The translations under genes were made by a program, and so were the position numbers. Of a stretch of DNA of 64,000 nucleotides, positions 52,791-62,953 are shown piece by piece. Source of the DNA: Allobaculum sp. Allo2 (lineage in GTDB: Bacteria; Bacillota_I; Bacilli_A; Erysipelotrichales; Erysipelotrichaceae). The notes beneath the pieces were generated by a model. That model was not told the origin of the DNA. It did no database searches and saw only the letters and a program-made list of their open reading frames with translations. Every line of letters starts with the position of its first letter. Within the stretch, counting starts at the first letter, position 1. Location of the stretch: NCBI RefSeq assembly GCF_022701175.1, contig NZ_CP078088.1:1798001-1862000 (forward strand). Reading direction: 5' to 3'.

Positions 52791-54100
52791 ATGACTGCTA
52801 TCGCCAAAGAATGTTCTTTCTTCAGAAACACCTTCCTCAATATCATCAGCTCAGAAACGGCGAACCCTGCCAATTTTACTTCTCAGTCCGCCTTCACCCG
52901 TAAGCGGCAGATTGACCTGCATGAGCTTGTCCTTCTTCCGTTTCAGCTGACAGAGGAATCCCTCGCTGCTTCCTTTCCCTGGATCCTGTTTAAGGGCGGA
53001 TCATCTGTTTCAGCCTCTGCTGTGTCTCAGGCCCGTTCCAAAATCAACTCTTCACTTTATAAAAACGTCTTCAATCGGTTTAACAAGGCAACTTCCAGCT
53101 CTGATGTTAAAACCTTCAAGGGTTATCGCCTCCTCGCTGTAGATGGAAGCGAGATTCAAGTTCTTCCTGAACAGGACAATGACATCACCTATGGCGCTTC
53201 TAAAAAGGCAAGAAGAGGCACTTTGTTCATTTGAATGCCGAATTCGACGCCCTCAACTCCGTCTTTACTGACGCGCTGCTTCAACCCGGCTCTGAGAAGA
53301 ATGAAGATTCAGCTCTTCTTGAACTCGCTCAGCGTTCTTCATTTCAGAAAGCCATCTTCATCGCTGATCGGGGATACGAAGCTCTTATGTCTTTCTATCG
53401 CCTGCAGAAGGAACATGTCCCTTTTGTCATACGTATCAAAGACGAGACATCATCTACAAGCATTCTCAAGTACTATAAGACTCCCGAGTCAGAAGAGTAT
53501 GACATTCCTTTCAATGTGATTCTGACCAGTAAAAACAACAGGCATGTCAAAGACCATTGGGATGTCTATAAGTACATCTCTTCGTACAGGAAGCAGCCTG
53601 AATTTGACGGTCAAACGACTGAACTCCCTTTAAATATCAGGGTTGTGAGGTTCAAAGCTGCCTGCGAAGGGAATGAATCATTCATTACCGTCTGCACCAA
53701 TCTGTCGGAAGCTGAGTTTGGGACCGAGGACATCAAGCAGATCTACCGTCTGCGCTGGCAGGTTGAAGTCGGCTTCAGGGGACTGAAACGAAACACCGAT
53801 CTTGAATGGACTCATTCAAGGAAGCTTGATCTGGTCCAGGCAGAGATCTATGCCAAAATGACTCTCTACAATCTTTGTTCCCGTTTGCGCAACAAGGTAG
53901 AAAGATCTCGTCAGCACCAGAAGCGCATCGCTCAGGCCAAAAAGCACAAGCAGAAGGCAGATTTCGGATTCATCATCAAAACGATTCAACAGTGGCTGTT
54001 CAAAAAAGCCAGAATCAGCTTGAGTACACTGGAAGATCTTCTTCTGGCCAGGATATCTCCGATCAGAGAAGGAAGAGCTGATACCAGAAAGAAGAAGTGA
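52791..54100 (+). CDS. IS4-family transposase
   Basis: DDE transposase, about 436 residues. First Asp in LLAVDGSEIQ, second in IADRGYEA, and the IS4 YREK signature in YRLRWQVEVGFRGLK. Start at 52791 (MTAIAKECSFFRN) behind AAAGGAG. One break near 53205: a sixth A gives SKKGKKRHFVHLNAEFDA. This could also be a real shift, but the same one-A shortage in unrelated genes argues for a sequence error. The tail is very basic. Confidence 0.9.
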
Positions 54101-54125
54101 CAGATTTGAAAACCGAAAAGTCATC

Positions 54126-54159
54126 AGGATGATTTTTTCAACAGGTAGAAAATCATCCT
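54126..54159 (+). terminator. terminator after IS4 transposase
   Basis: AGGATGATTTT/AAAATCATCCT, 11-bp stem, followed by TTTCG. Confidence 0.7.
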
Positions 54160-54250
54160 TTTCGTCATGCCTGAGACGCAAAATATAAGAAATAACAACG
54201 CTCATGAACAGGGTATACGATTTTTATCCCTCCTTAACTTAATGACATTG

Positions 54251-54260
54251 GAGGCCTCAT
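54251..54260. repeat. target site duplication, right copy
   Basis: GAGGCCTCAT, the same as at 52594-52603. Confidence 0.9.
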
Positions 54261-54887
54261 ATTTGAACAGACAAAATTGAATGTGATTTACAAGTACTGG
54301 TAATTCTTTATAAAGCACCCGCAAAAGCAAGGCAAGCGGGTGGTCTCTTCCTAACATATATGGAATAAAAACAGGATTCCAAAAGCTCTGACCAGAATCT
54401 GTGCGCCGTTTTGCAGAACGATGGCTTGTCAAAACGCGCTGATCCTTTGAACTTTGGATATTTTCATTATACCTGATGTTCTTAAAGAATCATGAATCAC
54501 TCCGTTTGCGTATAAGGGACATATCCTCAATTCTGTTTAGAAAATCCGGACAGTTATTTAGAAATGCGACAATATTCGATCGAATGCCGATGTATTCCCG
54601 ATTTTTGCCGAAGAGTTTTCTTTTCCCTTCCCGCTTCTGTAAGGGCATTCTTATTGGGCGTTTACAGACACCTTCCTCTGTTCAGATCCCTAATTTAGCC
54701 AAATCCATAAAGCAAGTTTTCAAAGCATTTCGCTCCCTGACTTACTCGAATTCCGGGGCTTCGGCATACGTGAAACCTTTCGAAATCCTATGCCGATTGT
54801 CTGGGACTTATTTTTACAGACAGGAAAGATGCTTGAAAACGCGCACAGAAAAACGCGTAACCAAAGTCCTGCACTCCACCACACAAA
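54261..54887. other. intergenic region right of IS element
   Basis: About 630 bases. A 151-codon frame on the plus strand has no ribosome site or recognisable domain, and its end falls in the CoA-transferase terminator, so I do not call a gene. Confidence 0.5.
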
Positions 54888-54919
54888 AACCTCTGGATTG
54901 TTTTCAAAATCCAGAGGTT
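54888..54919 (-). terminator. terminator of the butyrate operon
   Basis: AACCTCTGGATT/AATCCAGAGGTT, 12-bp stem; on the minus strand followed by TTTTGTG. Sits 30 bases after the CoA-transferase stop. Confidence 0.88.
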
Positions 54920-54950
54920 CGTTTTTCATAAAGATTGGGTTAGGTAAGGC

Positions 54951-56499
54951 TTATTTCACCATGCCCATGGGCTCATCCTTGAAGATGCGCTCATCCATGA
55001 GCTTGAGATCTTCCGCGATCGCCGGTTTGAATTCCATCTGATCGAGAATATCTTTCTGCAGGTCAACGCCAGGAGCGATTTCGACGAGGGTGAATACGCC
55101 GTCCTTCAATTCAAATACGGCACGTTCAGTAACGTAAAGAACTTTCTGTCCGGCTTTCTTTGCAAATTCAGAAGAGAACGTAACTTGTTCTACGCTGTCC
55201 TTGAATTTCTTGATGCGTCCTTCGTTGACAATTTCCAGCTTGCCGTCGCCAATTTTTCTTTCAGACCGCCGGCAGTGAATGTACCGCAGAAGACAACGAC
55301 CGGAGTGGACTGGGTGATGTTAATGAATCCGCCGCAGCCCGCGATTCTTGGACCAAAACGGGAAACGTTGATGTTTCCGGTTTTGTCGCATTCCGCCAGA
55401 CCGAGGAAAGCCTGATCGAGTCCGCCGCCGTCATAGAAGTCAAACATGGCTGGCGAATCGATGGTGCATTCCGGGTTGGTGCAGGCGCCAAAGCCTACGC
55501 CGCTGGCTGGTACGCCGCCGATGTTTCCGGCTTCGACGGTCATTTTCAGACCAGGGAGGCCTTCTTCGTTGGCGACATTGGCGATGCCTTCCGGAATACC
55601 GATACCCAGGTTCACGATCGCGTTTGGCGTAAGTTCCATTGCCGCACGACGGCTGATAACTTTACGCGCGTTCAGCGGCATGGGTTCCAGGGCATCCAGA
55701 GGACGCTTGATCTGTCCGGAGAATTCCGGTTTATACGGATCAAGATAGCTCTGCCAGTGGTTTGCCGGAGTGCCTTTTACGATGTAGTCCACCAGAATTC
55801 CAGGTACTTTGACATCTTTTGGATTGAGCGTTCCGTTCGCGACTACGTCTTCGACCTGAGCGATGACGATACCGCCGGTATTTTTAACGGCTTCAGCCAT
55901 AGCCAGCGCTTCCAGGAAGGCAGCTTCTTTTCCATGGTCATATTACCGTTTTCATCCGCATAAGTTCCGCGAATGACACCGACATTGATCTTCTTGAACG
56001 ATTTGTAGCGGAGATATTCTTCTCCGTCGATAACCATCAGTTCAACGAGATCGTCCTTGGTGACATCGTTCATTTTGCCGCCCTGCAGACGCGGGTCGAC
56101 AAACGTGTTCAGACCGATTTTGGTAATTACGCCTGGACGGTTGCCGGCGATTTCACGAAGAAGCTGTGCCAGCGTACCGATCGGCAGGTTCCAGGCCTGA
56201 ACCTTATTTTCCGTAACGAGTTTCTGCAGGGCAGGAACCAGGTTCCAGTGTCCGCCGACGATGGAACGAAGCAGTCCATCGTGTGCCAGATGGTTCATGC
56301 CCAGCGCGTCGGTTCCGTCACCGACGTTTGTCGGGAAAAGAAGATCAAGATCTCTTGGATGCCCGGTTTCGAGGAAGCGTTTTTCAATGGCATACGTTAC
56401 TTCCTGCGGATGGCACATGCCAATAAATCCGCTCATGACAATGCGGTCGCCGTCTTTAACGAGATCCGCTGCCTGAGCTGGAGTAATAACTTTCGACAT
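54951..56499 (-). CDS. acyl-CoA:acetate/3-ketoacid CoA transferase (fused alpha-beta)
   Basis: About 516 residues, both halves in one chain as in propionate/butyrate-type CoA transferases (COG4670). N-terminal DGDRIVMSGFIGMCHPQEV; second half NLGIGIPEGIANVA and the catalytic Glu in MTVEAGNIGGVPASG. Transfers CoA between acids such as butyryl-CoA and acetate; the exact acid cannot be read from the sequence. Breaks near 55930 (A; MEKEAAFLEALAMAEAV) and 55253 (A; KEKIGDGKLEIVNEGR). Last gene of the butyrate operon; 15 bases from crt. Confidence 0.87.
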
Positions 56500-56514
56500 T
56501 GAATGTCCTCCTGA

Positions 56515-57294
56515 CTACTTGTTCTGGAACTGTTTGTCTTTGACTTTGTTAAGGAAGCAGTCCATGCCGTATTTCTGGTCTTCGGTTGCGAAGCATCCGG
56601 AGAATTTTTCTACTTCGGTCTGGATGCCTTCATCCATCGTTTCGTTGAGACCTTCGTTGATCGCTGCTTTAGACGCAGCAACGGCTTTTGGAGCGTTTTT
56701 CGCGATGCCGTTTGCCATCTTCATAGCAGCTGCCATGAGTTCTTCGGCTGGATATACAGCGTTTACCAGACCAATTTCGAGGGCTTTCGGCGCTTTGATG
56801 TTACGAGCGGTGTAGATGATTTCCTTAGCGATGCCGACAGGAACGATGCGAGCCAGACGCTGGGTTCCGCCAAAGCCCGGAGTGATGCCCAGGCCGACTT
56901 CCGGCTGACCAAATACAGCGGTATCAGCAGCAAGACGGATGTCGCAGGCCATAGCCAGCTCGTTTCCGCCGCCGAGTGCGAAGCCGTTAACGGCAGCGAT
57001 CACTGGTTTTTCCATGGTTTCGATCATGCGGAAGACTTTGTTTCCGAAGGCGCCGTATTCAGCAGCTTCTTCTACGGTTTTGTCTTTCATTTCGGCGATG
57101 TCTGCGCCGGCAACGAACGATTTGTTTCCAGCACCGGTAATAACAACGGCACGGATTTCGTCATCGTTTTTAACGTCGTTTACTGCAGCTTCGAGATCCT
57201 GCAGAACTTCAGTGGAAAGAGCATTGAGCGCTTTCGGGTTATTGATGGTGATCAGAGCAACGTTTCCGTTTTTCTCGAGAAGTACTTTATCCAT
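56515..57294 (-). CDS. crt: 3-hydroxybutyryl-CoA dehydratase (crotonase)
   Basis: Intact 259-residue enoyl-CoA hydratase family member. Oxyanion loops FVAGADIAEM and NGFALGGGNELAMACD; catalytic Glu pair in GGGNELAMACD and FGQPEVGLGITPGFGG. Converts 3-hydroxybutyryl-CoA to crotonyl-CoA. Start 57294 (MDKVLLEKNGNVALI) has GAAAGGA. Between hbd and the CoA transferase in the operon. Confidence 0.94.
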   Translation of the reverse strand: MDKVLLEKNGNVALITINNPKALNALSTEVLQDLEAAVNDVKNDDEIRAVVITGAGNKSFVAGADIAEMKDKTVEEAAEYGAFGNKVFRMIETMEKPVIAAVNGFALGGGNELAMACDIRLAADTAVFGQPEVGLGITPGFGGTQRLARIVPVGIAKEIIYTARNIKAPKALEIGLVNAVYPAEELMAAAMKMANGIAKNAPKAVAASKAAINEGLNETMDEGIQTEVEKFSGCFATEDQKYGMDCFLNKVKDKQFQNK

Positions 57295-57452
57295 GATTGA
57301 TCCTTTCTTCACGGCTCAGTATTCGAAAACAGGACAGTCTGAAAACAGATCCATACCTGTGAAACCGTCTGCAAAAATTTGAAAGAGAAAAACTGCGCGG
57401 CTTCAGGCCGAATAATTTGAGCGAGTATATGGTTTACGGTAAAATTTGAACC

Positions 57453-57472
57453 CTGTAATGCGGGGATTACAG
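57453..57472. other. intercistronic hairpin hbd/crt
   Basis: CTGTAAT/ATTACAG with loop GCGGGG in the 230-base gap between hbd and crt. No T-run follows, so it is more likely an mRNA stability or processing element than a full terminator. Confidence 0.5.
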
Positions 57473-57527
57473 AGAAAGAAAAGGTAAAGAAAGGGAAACG
57501 AACGTCTCCCCTTTGATGACAAAGCGC

Positions 57528-58364
57528 TTATTTCTTGTAGTTGTAGAAGCCTTCGCCGGTTTTGCGGCCAAGTTTGCCAGCGCGAACCATCTTCTTGAGA
57601 AGAGTTGTCGGACGGTACTTGGGATCGCCGGTTTCGTCATAGAGAACGTTCATGATAGCCAGAACGACATCCAGACCGATCAGGTCGCCAAGAGCCAGAG
57701 GTCCCATGGGGTGGTTGGCACCAAGCTGCATAGCGGTATCGATATCTTCAACAGAAGCGAGGCCTTCCTGAAGAATGCCGGTAGCTTCATTGATCATCGG
57801 GATCAGAATGCGGTTAACAACGAATCCAGGTCCTTCTTTAACTTCAACCGGTGTTTTGCCAATTTCTTTGGCTGTAGCGATAACTTCGTCTTTTACTTCT
57901 TCTGGAGTGTTGGCGCCAGAGATAACTTCTACGAGTTTCATGCGGTCAGCCGGGTTGAAGAAATGCATGCCGATTACCGGATGCTTGATTCCGTTAGCGA
58001 TTTCTGTGATGGACAGAGAAGAAGTGTTCGTAGCGAAGATGGCATCGTCTTTAACGATTTCATCGAGCTTTGAGAATACGTCTTTTTCAGAGCCATCTGT
58101 TCGAGAGCAGCTTCAACAATCAGATCGCAGTCAGCGAGATCTTCGTAAACGCCGGCAGCCAGGTTGGCTTTTGCAGCTTCAGCAGCTTCCGGAGTGATTT
58201 TGCCTTTGGCAACGAGTTTGTCCTTGCCAGCGCAGATTTTGTTGATGCCGTTTTCGGCCCATTCTTTTTAACGTCAACGACGGTAACTTTATTGCCGGCA
58301 GATGCAAATGCGTTTGCAATGCCCTGCCCCATGGTTCCAGCGCCAACTACACCAATTTTTTCAT
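57528..58364 (-). CDS. hbd: 3-hydroxybutyryl-CoA dehydrogenase
   Basis: NAD(P)-dependent reduction of acetoacetyl-CoA. About 279 residues. Dinucleotide motif [12 protein letters not shown] near residue 7; catalytic His in [16 protein letters not shown] near 138. Start 58364 ([10 protein letters not shown] after repair) has AAGGAGA. Three A-runs are short by one, near 58357, 58262 and 58085. The C-terminal domain reads cleanly ([17 protein letters not shown]). Confidence 0.93.
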
Positions 58365-58430
58365 GTTTTTACTCTCCTTGATCAGGGACGGTCATCGATC
58401 GCCGTCCGATAATGAGAACAAAGACGACAG

Positions 58431-58559
58431 GCTCCCAGGCCATAACGGCCGGGGAGTTTCTGTGTCTGAAATTTCTGAGGGTGCGGATGATCCGAAAAGA
58501 TGAATCCGTACGTCATATAAAGAGCGAAGCAGATCCATGCGGTACGAACGTACCGTATG
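58431..58559. other. intercistronic hairpins etfA/hbd
   Basis: The 210-base gap has GC-rich inverted repeats around 58431-58458 (CTCCC...GGGGAG with GGCC/GGCC inside) and CATGCGGTACG/CGTACCGTATG at 58536-58559 with a two-base loop. No T-run. Likely to affect the relative amounts of upstream and downstream messages. Confidence 0.5.
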
Positions 58560-58576
58560 GAGAAGAGAAAGGTTTA

Positions 58577-59638
58577 TTACTTCGCAGCTTTGATCGCTTT
58601 GATTTCTTCAATCAGAACCGGCAGAACGGATTCAACGGTTCCAACATAGCCCTGGTTGGCAATTTTGAAGATTTCTGCTTCCGGGTCACGGTTGATCGCG
58701 ATGATGTAATCGGATTTTTCCATGCCCGCTACATGCTGAACGGCACCGGAGATACCGCAGGCAATGTAAAGGTTAGGACGAACGGTTTTACCAGTCTGAC
58801 CAACCTGTCTTTCTTTAGCCAGGAAGCCGTCTTCAACAGCAGCACGGGTTCCGGCAACTTCACCGCCGAGCAGTTTTGCGAGTTCTTCGCAAAGAGGCAG
58901 AGCGCCTTCAGCACCACGGCCAACGCCAACGAGGATATCGCATTTGGTGATATCTACACCGGCAGCTTCTTTTGGTTCGATGCCTTCTACAACAACTGCA
59001 GCTTCTGTGTCGTTCCATTCTGGAGTGAATTCAACGACTTCGCCCTTGCGGGAAGTATCTGGTTTTGCCATGTCGAATACTTTCGGACGGATGGTCGCCA
59101 TCTGCGGACGGGTATTCGGGCAAACGATTGTACCGAACAGGTTACCGCCGAATGTAGGACGGGTAACGAGCAGGAGAGCGTCATCATCCGGGATCTGACG
59201 AGCAGCAGCGCCGCCGCCGAGGGTGATGTTCTTTCCAATTTCAATACCGGTAGCGTCAGCGGTCAGACCTGCGTTGATACGTGCAGCAACACGCGGTGCA
59301 AGGTCGCGGCCGAGAACGGTAGCGCCGGTCAGCAGAGACGAAGGTTTGAATTTTTCAATAACCTGAGTCAGAGCGTCTGTGTAGAACTGAGTAGAGTAGT
59401 CTTTCAGCTTCGGATCATCGACAACGATAACTTCATCAGCACCGTGAGCGATGACGTCAGCTGCTTTGTCTTTTACGTTTTCGCCAAGGAGAACGCCGAC
59501 TACTTTGTAGCCAAGTTCCGGAGAAGCATCAACGAGTTCACGAGCTTTGTTAATCAGTTCGTAGCCGACTTCCGCAGGCTGGGAATTTTTCTGTTCTACA
59601 AATACGTAAATATCTTTGTAATCTGGAAATGTAGCCAT
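58577..59638 (-). CDS. etfA: electron transfer flavoprotein alpha subunit
   Basis: Intact 353-residue protein. C-terminal FAD-binding region with RPNLYIACGISGAVQHVAGM and IIAINRDPEAEIFKIA, the ETF-alpha signature. With EtfB it carries electrons to and from Bcd, possibly by flavin-based bifurcation as in clostridia. Start 59638 lies 11 bases after etfB. Confidence 0.95.
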   Translation of the reverse strand: MATFPDYKDIYVFVEQKNSQPAEVGYELINKARELVDASPELGYKVVGVLLGENVKDKAADVIAHGADEVIVVDDPKLKDYSTQFYTDALTQVIEKFKPSSLLTGATVLGRDLAPRVAARINAGLTADATGIEIGKNITLGGGAAARQIPDDDALLLVTRPTFGGNLFGTIVCPNTRPQMATIRPKVFDMAKPDTSRKGEVVEFTPEWNDTEAAVVVEGIEPKEAAGVDITKCDILVGVGRGAEGALPLCEELAKLLGGEVAGTRAAVEDGFLAKERQVGQTGKTVRPNLYIACGISGAVQHVAGMEKSDYIIAINRDPEAEIFKIANQGYVGTVESVLPVLIEEIKAIKAAK

Positions 59639-59649
59639 GACAATCCTTT

Positions 59650-60447
59650 CTACTTCTTGATCAGCTGTTTCTCGTTGAGAGTTTCAGCGATTTTCTTACC
59701 TGTTTCTTCAGCGGACAGGTTGAAGGTTTCCGTTTCAGCCGTTACATCCTTTGTGAATGTGCGGTAAACCTGGGTCGGAGATCCGGCCAGACCGATCTGG
59801 CTGAGCGGAAGATCTGCAGCGAGATCATCGTAAGTCATGATGACAACCGGCTTGTTGAAGGAATCAACAATGTCGTTGCAGTTCATGTAGCGAGGCTTGT
59901 TCATGCCGGAAAGCGTAGTGATTACAGCCGGCAGTTTAACAGCGACGATCTGTTCTTCATCTTCGAGAGATTTTCTTACGCGAACATGATCCGGAGCAAC
60001 TTCGAGAATTTCATCTACATAAGTTACCTGGGGCAGGTTCAGACGTTCAGCGGTCTGCGGACCAACCTGAGCGGTATCGCCGTCAATCGCCTGACGTCCG
60101 GCAATGATCAGGTCATAGCCGATTTTGTCGAGCGCAGCAGCAAGGGTGCGGCTGGTTGCGCAGGTATCTGCACCGCCAAGACGACGGTCAGTCAGAAGGT
60201 ACGCTTTGTCAGCGCCGCGGGCGATGGCTTCCTGGAGCATCCCGGCAGCCTGAGGTGGACCCATGGAGAGGACTTCAACGACTACATCGTCCGATTTGTC
60301 TTTCAGAGCAAGAGCTGCTTCCAGACCGGCGAGGTCATCGGGGTTGATGATGGAAGGTACGCCGTCACGAACGAGGGTTCCGGTTTTCTTGTCGACTGTA
60401 ATTTCGGTTGAGTCAGGTACCTGTTTAGCTAATACAACAATTTTCAT
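59650..60447 (-). CDS. etfB: electron transfer flavoprotein beta subunit
   Basis: Intact 265-residue protein, MKIVVLAKQVPDSTEITVDK with the ETF-beta start, and LIIAGRQAIDGDTAQVGPQT and VRVRKSLEDEEQIVAVKLPA. Partner of EtfA, bound to Bcd. Start 60447 is 21 bases after bcd. Confidence 0.95.
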   Translation of the reverse strand: MKIVVLAKQVPDSTEITVDKKTGTLVRDGVPSIINPDDLAGLEAALALKDKSDDVVVEVLSMGPPQAAGMLQEAIARGADKAYLLTDRRLGGADTCATSRTLAAALDKIGYDLIIAGRQAIDGDTAQVGPQTAERLNLPQVTYVDEILEVAPDHVRVRKSLEDEEQIVAVKLPAVITTLSGMNKPRYMNCNDIVDSFNKPVVIMTYDDLAADLPLSQIGLAGSPTQVYRTFTKDVTAETETFNLSAEETGKKIAETLNEKQLIKK

Positions 60448-60468
60448 AGTATCCCGTTTTCCTTTCCA

Positions 60469-61607
60469 CTAGCGAAGCGCTGCGCCGGAGATAACCATGC
60501 GCTGAACTTCGGATGTTCCTTCGTAGATCTCAGTAATCTTGGCATCGCGGAACATTCTTTCAACTGGCAGATCGCGGGTATAGCCGTAGCCGCCCATCAG
60601 CTGGATGCACTTTGTGGTAACTTCCATAGCTGTTTCTGCAGCAAAGAGCTTGGCTTCAGCAGCCAGTACGGAATAAGGTTTGCCTTCTTCTTTGGCCATA
60701 GCTGCGCGGTAAACGAGCATCTTGGCTGCATCAATGCGAGTCTGCATGTCAGCAATGACAAACTGTGTGTTCTGGAATTTAGCGATCGGACGTCCGAACT
60801 GCTTCCTTTCCTTAACGTATTTAATGGTTTCTTCGAGAGCACCCTCGGCAATGCCAAGAGCCTGCGCTGCGATACCAATACGTCCGCCGTCGAGTGTGGA
60901 CATGGCAACTTTGAAGCCTTTTCCTTCACCGCCCAGAAGGTTTTCCTTAGGAATGCGAACGTTGTTGAAGATCAGCTCGGAAGTCGCGGAACCGCGGATA
61001 CCGAGTTTCTTTTCGTGCTGTCCAATGGTGAAGCCCGGAGTATCCTTTTCAACGATGAAAGCGGAAATACCCTTGTTTCCCTTGGACTTATCGGTCATGG
61101 CAAAAATGATATAGACATCAGCTTCGCCAGCGTTGGTGATAAAGATCTTTGTTCCGTTGAGAACGTATTCGTCTCCGACCAGAACGGCGGTTGTCTGCTG
61201 ACCGGCAGCATCGGTACCGGCGTTTGGCTCGGTCAGACCGAATGCGCCAAGCTTTTCACCGGAAGCCAGCGGACGAAGGTATTTTTCCTTCTGTTCCGGC
61301 GTACCGTACTGAGCGATCGGCCAGGTACCCAGGGAGGTGTGTGCAGAGAGGACTACGCCTGTAGTAGCGCAGGTTTTGCTGAGTTCTTCGACTGCCAGAA
61401 TGTAGGACAGATAATCGGCGCCAGCTCCTCCGTATTCCCGTGGATAAGGAATTCCAAGCATTTTTGCCTGACGAAGAATTTCAACGTTTTCTTTTGGAAA
61501 GCGTTCTTTTCGTCGACATCAGCAGCATTGTCTTTGACTTCTGCCTGTGCAACTTCCCGGAACAACTTCTGCATCAGTTTCTGTTGTTCTGTTAAATTGA
61601 AATCCAT
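60469..61607 (-). CDS. bcd: butyryl-CoA dehydrogenase (acyl-CoA dehydrogenase)
   Basis: FAD enzyme that reduces crotonyl-CoA to butyryl-CoA together with EtfAB. About 379 residues. GAFGLTEPNAGTDAAGQQT and IFITNAGEADVYIIFAMTD are the acyl-CoA dehydrogenase signatures; catalytic Glu in ITEIYEGTSEVQR near residue 365. Start 61607 (MDFNLTEQQKLMQKLF) has AAAGGAG. One A is short near 61500 (DEKERFPKENVEILRQA). First gene of the operon, about 100 bases behind the promoter. Confidence 0.94.
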
Positions 61608-61707
61608 AAAAATGAAGTTCTCCTTTCTCTTCAAATAGAACTTAGGATCCAGGACAAAGACGTACGAAAACGTACCCGTTCTTTGTACTAAGCACAATAA
61701 TAGCCCT

Positions 61708-61735
61708 TTAATAGCCCTTTCCAAAGTACTGTCAA
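61708..61735 (-). promoter_or_regulatory. promoter of the bcd operon
   Basis: Minus strand TTGACA (61735-61730), 16 bases, TATTAA (61713-61708). A perfect -35 box. The -10 box overlaps a direct repeat AGGGCTATTA. Confidence 0.6.
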
Positions 61736-61742
61736 TTTCAAA

Positions 61743-61758
61743 TGTGAATACTTTCACA
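61743..61758. promoter_or_regulatory. TGTGAA-N4-TTCACA inverted repeat, Rex-like operator
   Basis: TGTGAATACTTTCACA, a perfect 6-4-6 inverted repeat seven bases upstream of the bcd -35 box. It matches the Rex operator shape TGTGAA-N4-TTCACA. No rex gene is in the window. Confidence 0.55.
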
Positions 61759-62860
61759 CGTCAGCACAAAAGTGTGGGAGCTCTTCCGGTATTTAAAATC
61801 TGTCAATTCCTTTACATAAAAGGCCTACCTAAAGGGAATCAGACATGCCCTTGACCAGAATGGCCCGAAGCGGGCAAAATATACCCACATTTCTGCGGTC
61901 CACCTCCATGATATCGCTTTCATTTTGCATTTTGTTTATTAATTCAGAATTTAACCCGTTTTTTCAATGTTTTCCGTTTCGCTCCATCCCACAATTTCGT
62001 ATTTTCCATCCGATTCGAACAGCTTTCTTCTTCGAAAAGGAACGCCTCAAACGGTCAGGCTGCCTGACAAAACGCTGTATTTCGTTTTGCTTCGGTTCAC
62101 TCACTCCCCTGTTCTTCTGGGAACACTTCTTACGGATTGCGCCTCCCGTTCACTCGCTGTCCTCATTCAGAATTGCTTCGCAGTGAAGAAAGCAGCCCAT
62201 ACAGCGTCCATATACAGACAGATCGGCTATAACAGATCACCAATATAAGATCGTCTATATAAAAGAGACTGGATCGGACTCTTCTCTATACGATGACTGA
62301 CAGACCATACTCGTTTTCCGGATTCGCCGCGCCCGCAGGATCCGGTTTTCTTTTCCCTGTTTTGGGTTTGCGTGCCTCTATGCTTGCGTGCTCCTCTATA
62401 TGGGAAAGCCATTTCGTGGATCAGCCCGTCAGGAAGTTGCGAGTTCTCTTTTCTTCTTCCGTTGCCGGGCATTCGAATCTGCCGGTCAATTTTCTGTTTC
62501 TCCTGGACATGATCCTGTATGTGATCTCACTCTTATACGGGAGTTCAGATCCAGTCGTTCCCTTTAAAGTGCCTGCTCGGAAAATCTTCTGAGAATTTGT
62601 GACATCTGGCTGAAATCCCTTTCGGTTCAGAGCGTCACCAGGCGGCTTTTCCCTCTGGTCTGAGCGCTCGGTCAAAAATGATGGTTTAGAAACTGGGGCT
62701 CTCTGATAAGATAAAGACAGATTCAAACAGTCCGCACGTTTGTTTTCCTGCTCGATCCGGTCCTTTCGAAGGCCAAAAACAAGGCAATTCGGCTTTCTTT
62801 TTAAATTGAAAGCGGTTCACGATCTGGGAAGGCGAACAATCGCGTCGGAATCCGGGAAAC
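61759..62860. other. long intergenic region between bcd and thl
   Basis: About 1.1 kb with no gene that I can support on either strand; the frames here lack ribosome sites and recognisable domains. It separates the two divergent arms of the butyrate pathway. Confidence 0.5.
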
Positions 62861-62876
62861 TGTGATTTCTTTCACA
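62861..62876. promoter_or_regulatory. second Rex-like inverted repeat, upstream of thl
   Basis: TGTGATTTCTTTCACA, a 6-4-6 repeat with one mismatch, seven bases upstream of the thl -35 box. Same shape and position as the bcd site. Confidence 0.5.
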
Positions 62877-62883
62877 AAACGGT

Positions 62884-62912
62884 TTGATATTCCTTCGCGG
62901 GTGGGCTAGTAT
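62884..62912 (+). promoter_or_regulatory. promoter of thl
   Basis: TTGATA (62884-62889), 17 bases, TAGTAT (62907-62912). Followed about 40 bases later by AAAGAGG and the thl start. Confidence 0.65.
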
Positions 62913-62953
62913 GAAATCGCAAATCTCGTAAGAGTAGAAAGAGGTCATTCGTA

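Larger units (their letters stand above)
52604..54250 (+). mobile_element. IS4-family insertion sequence, complete, 1647 bp
   Basis: Bounded by perfect 18-bp terminal inverted repeats: CAATGTCATTAAGTTAAG at 52604-52621 and its reverse complement at 54233-54250, with a 10-bp direct repeat outside. Contains one transposase gene, a hairpin near the left end and a terminator after the gene. Identical ends and an intact target duplication point to a recent insertion. Confidence 0.93.

Noticed and set aside
54476-54931. 151-codon plus-strand frame right of the IS element
   Set aside because: No ribosome site, no domain, and its end lies in the stem of the butyrate operon terminator.
61759-62860. 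Short frames in the bcd-thl gap as genes
   Set aside because: None has a ribosome site or a recognisable pattern, and codon use differs from both neighbours.
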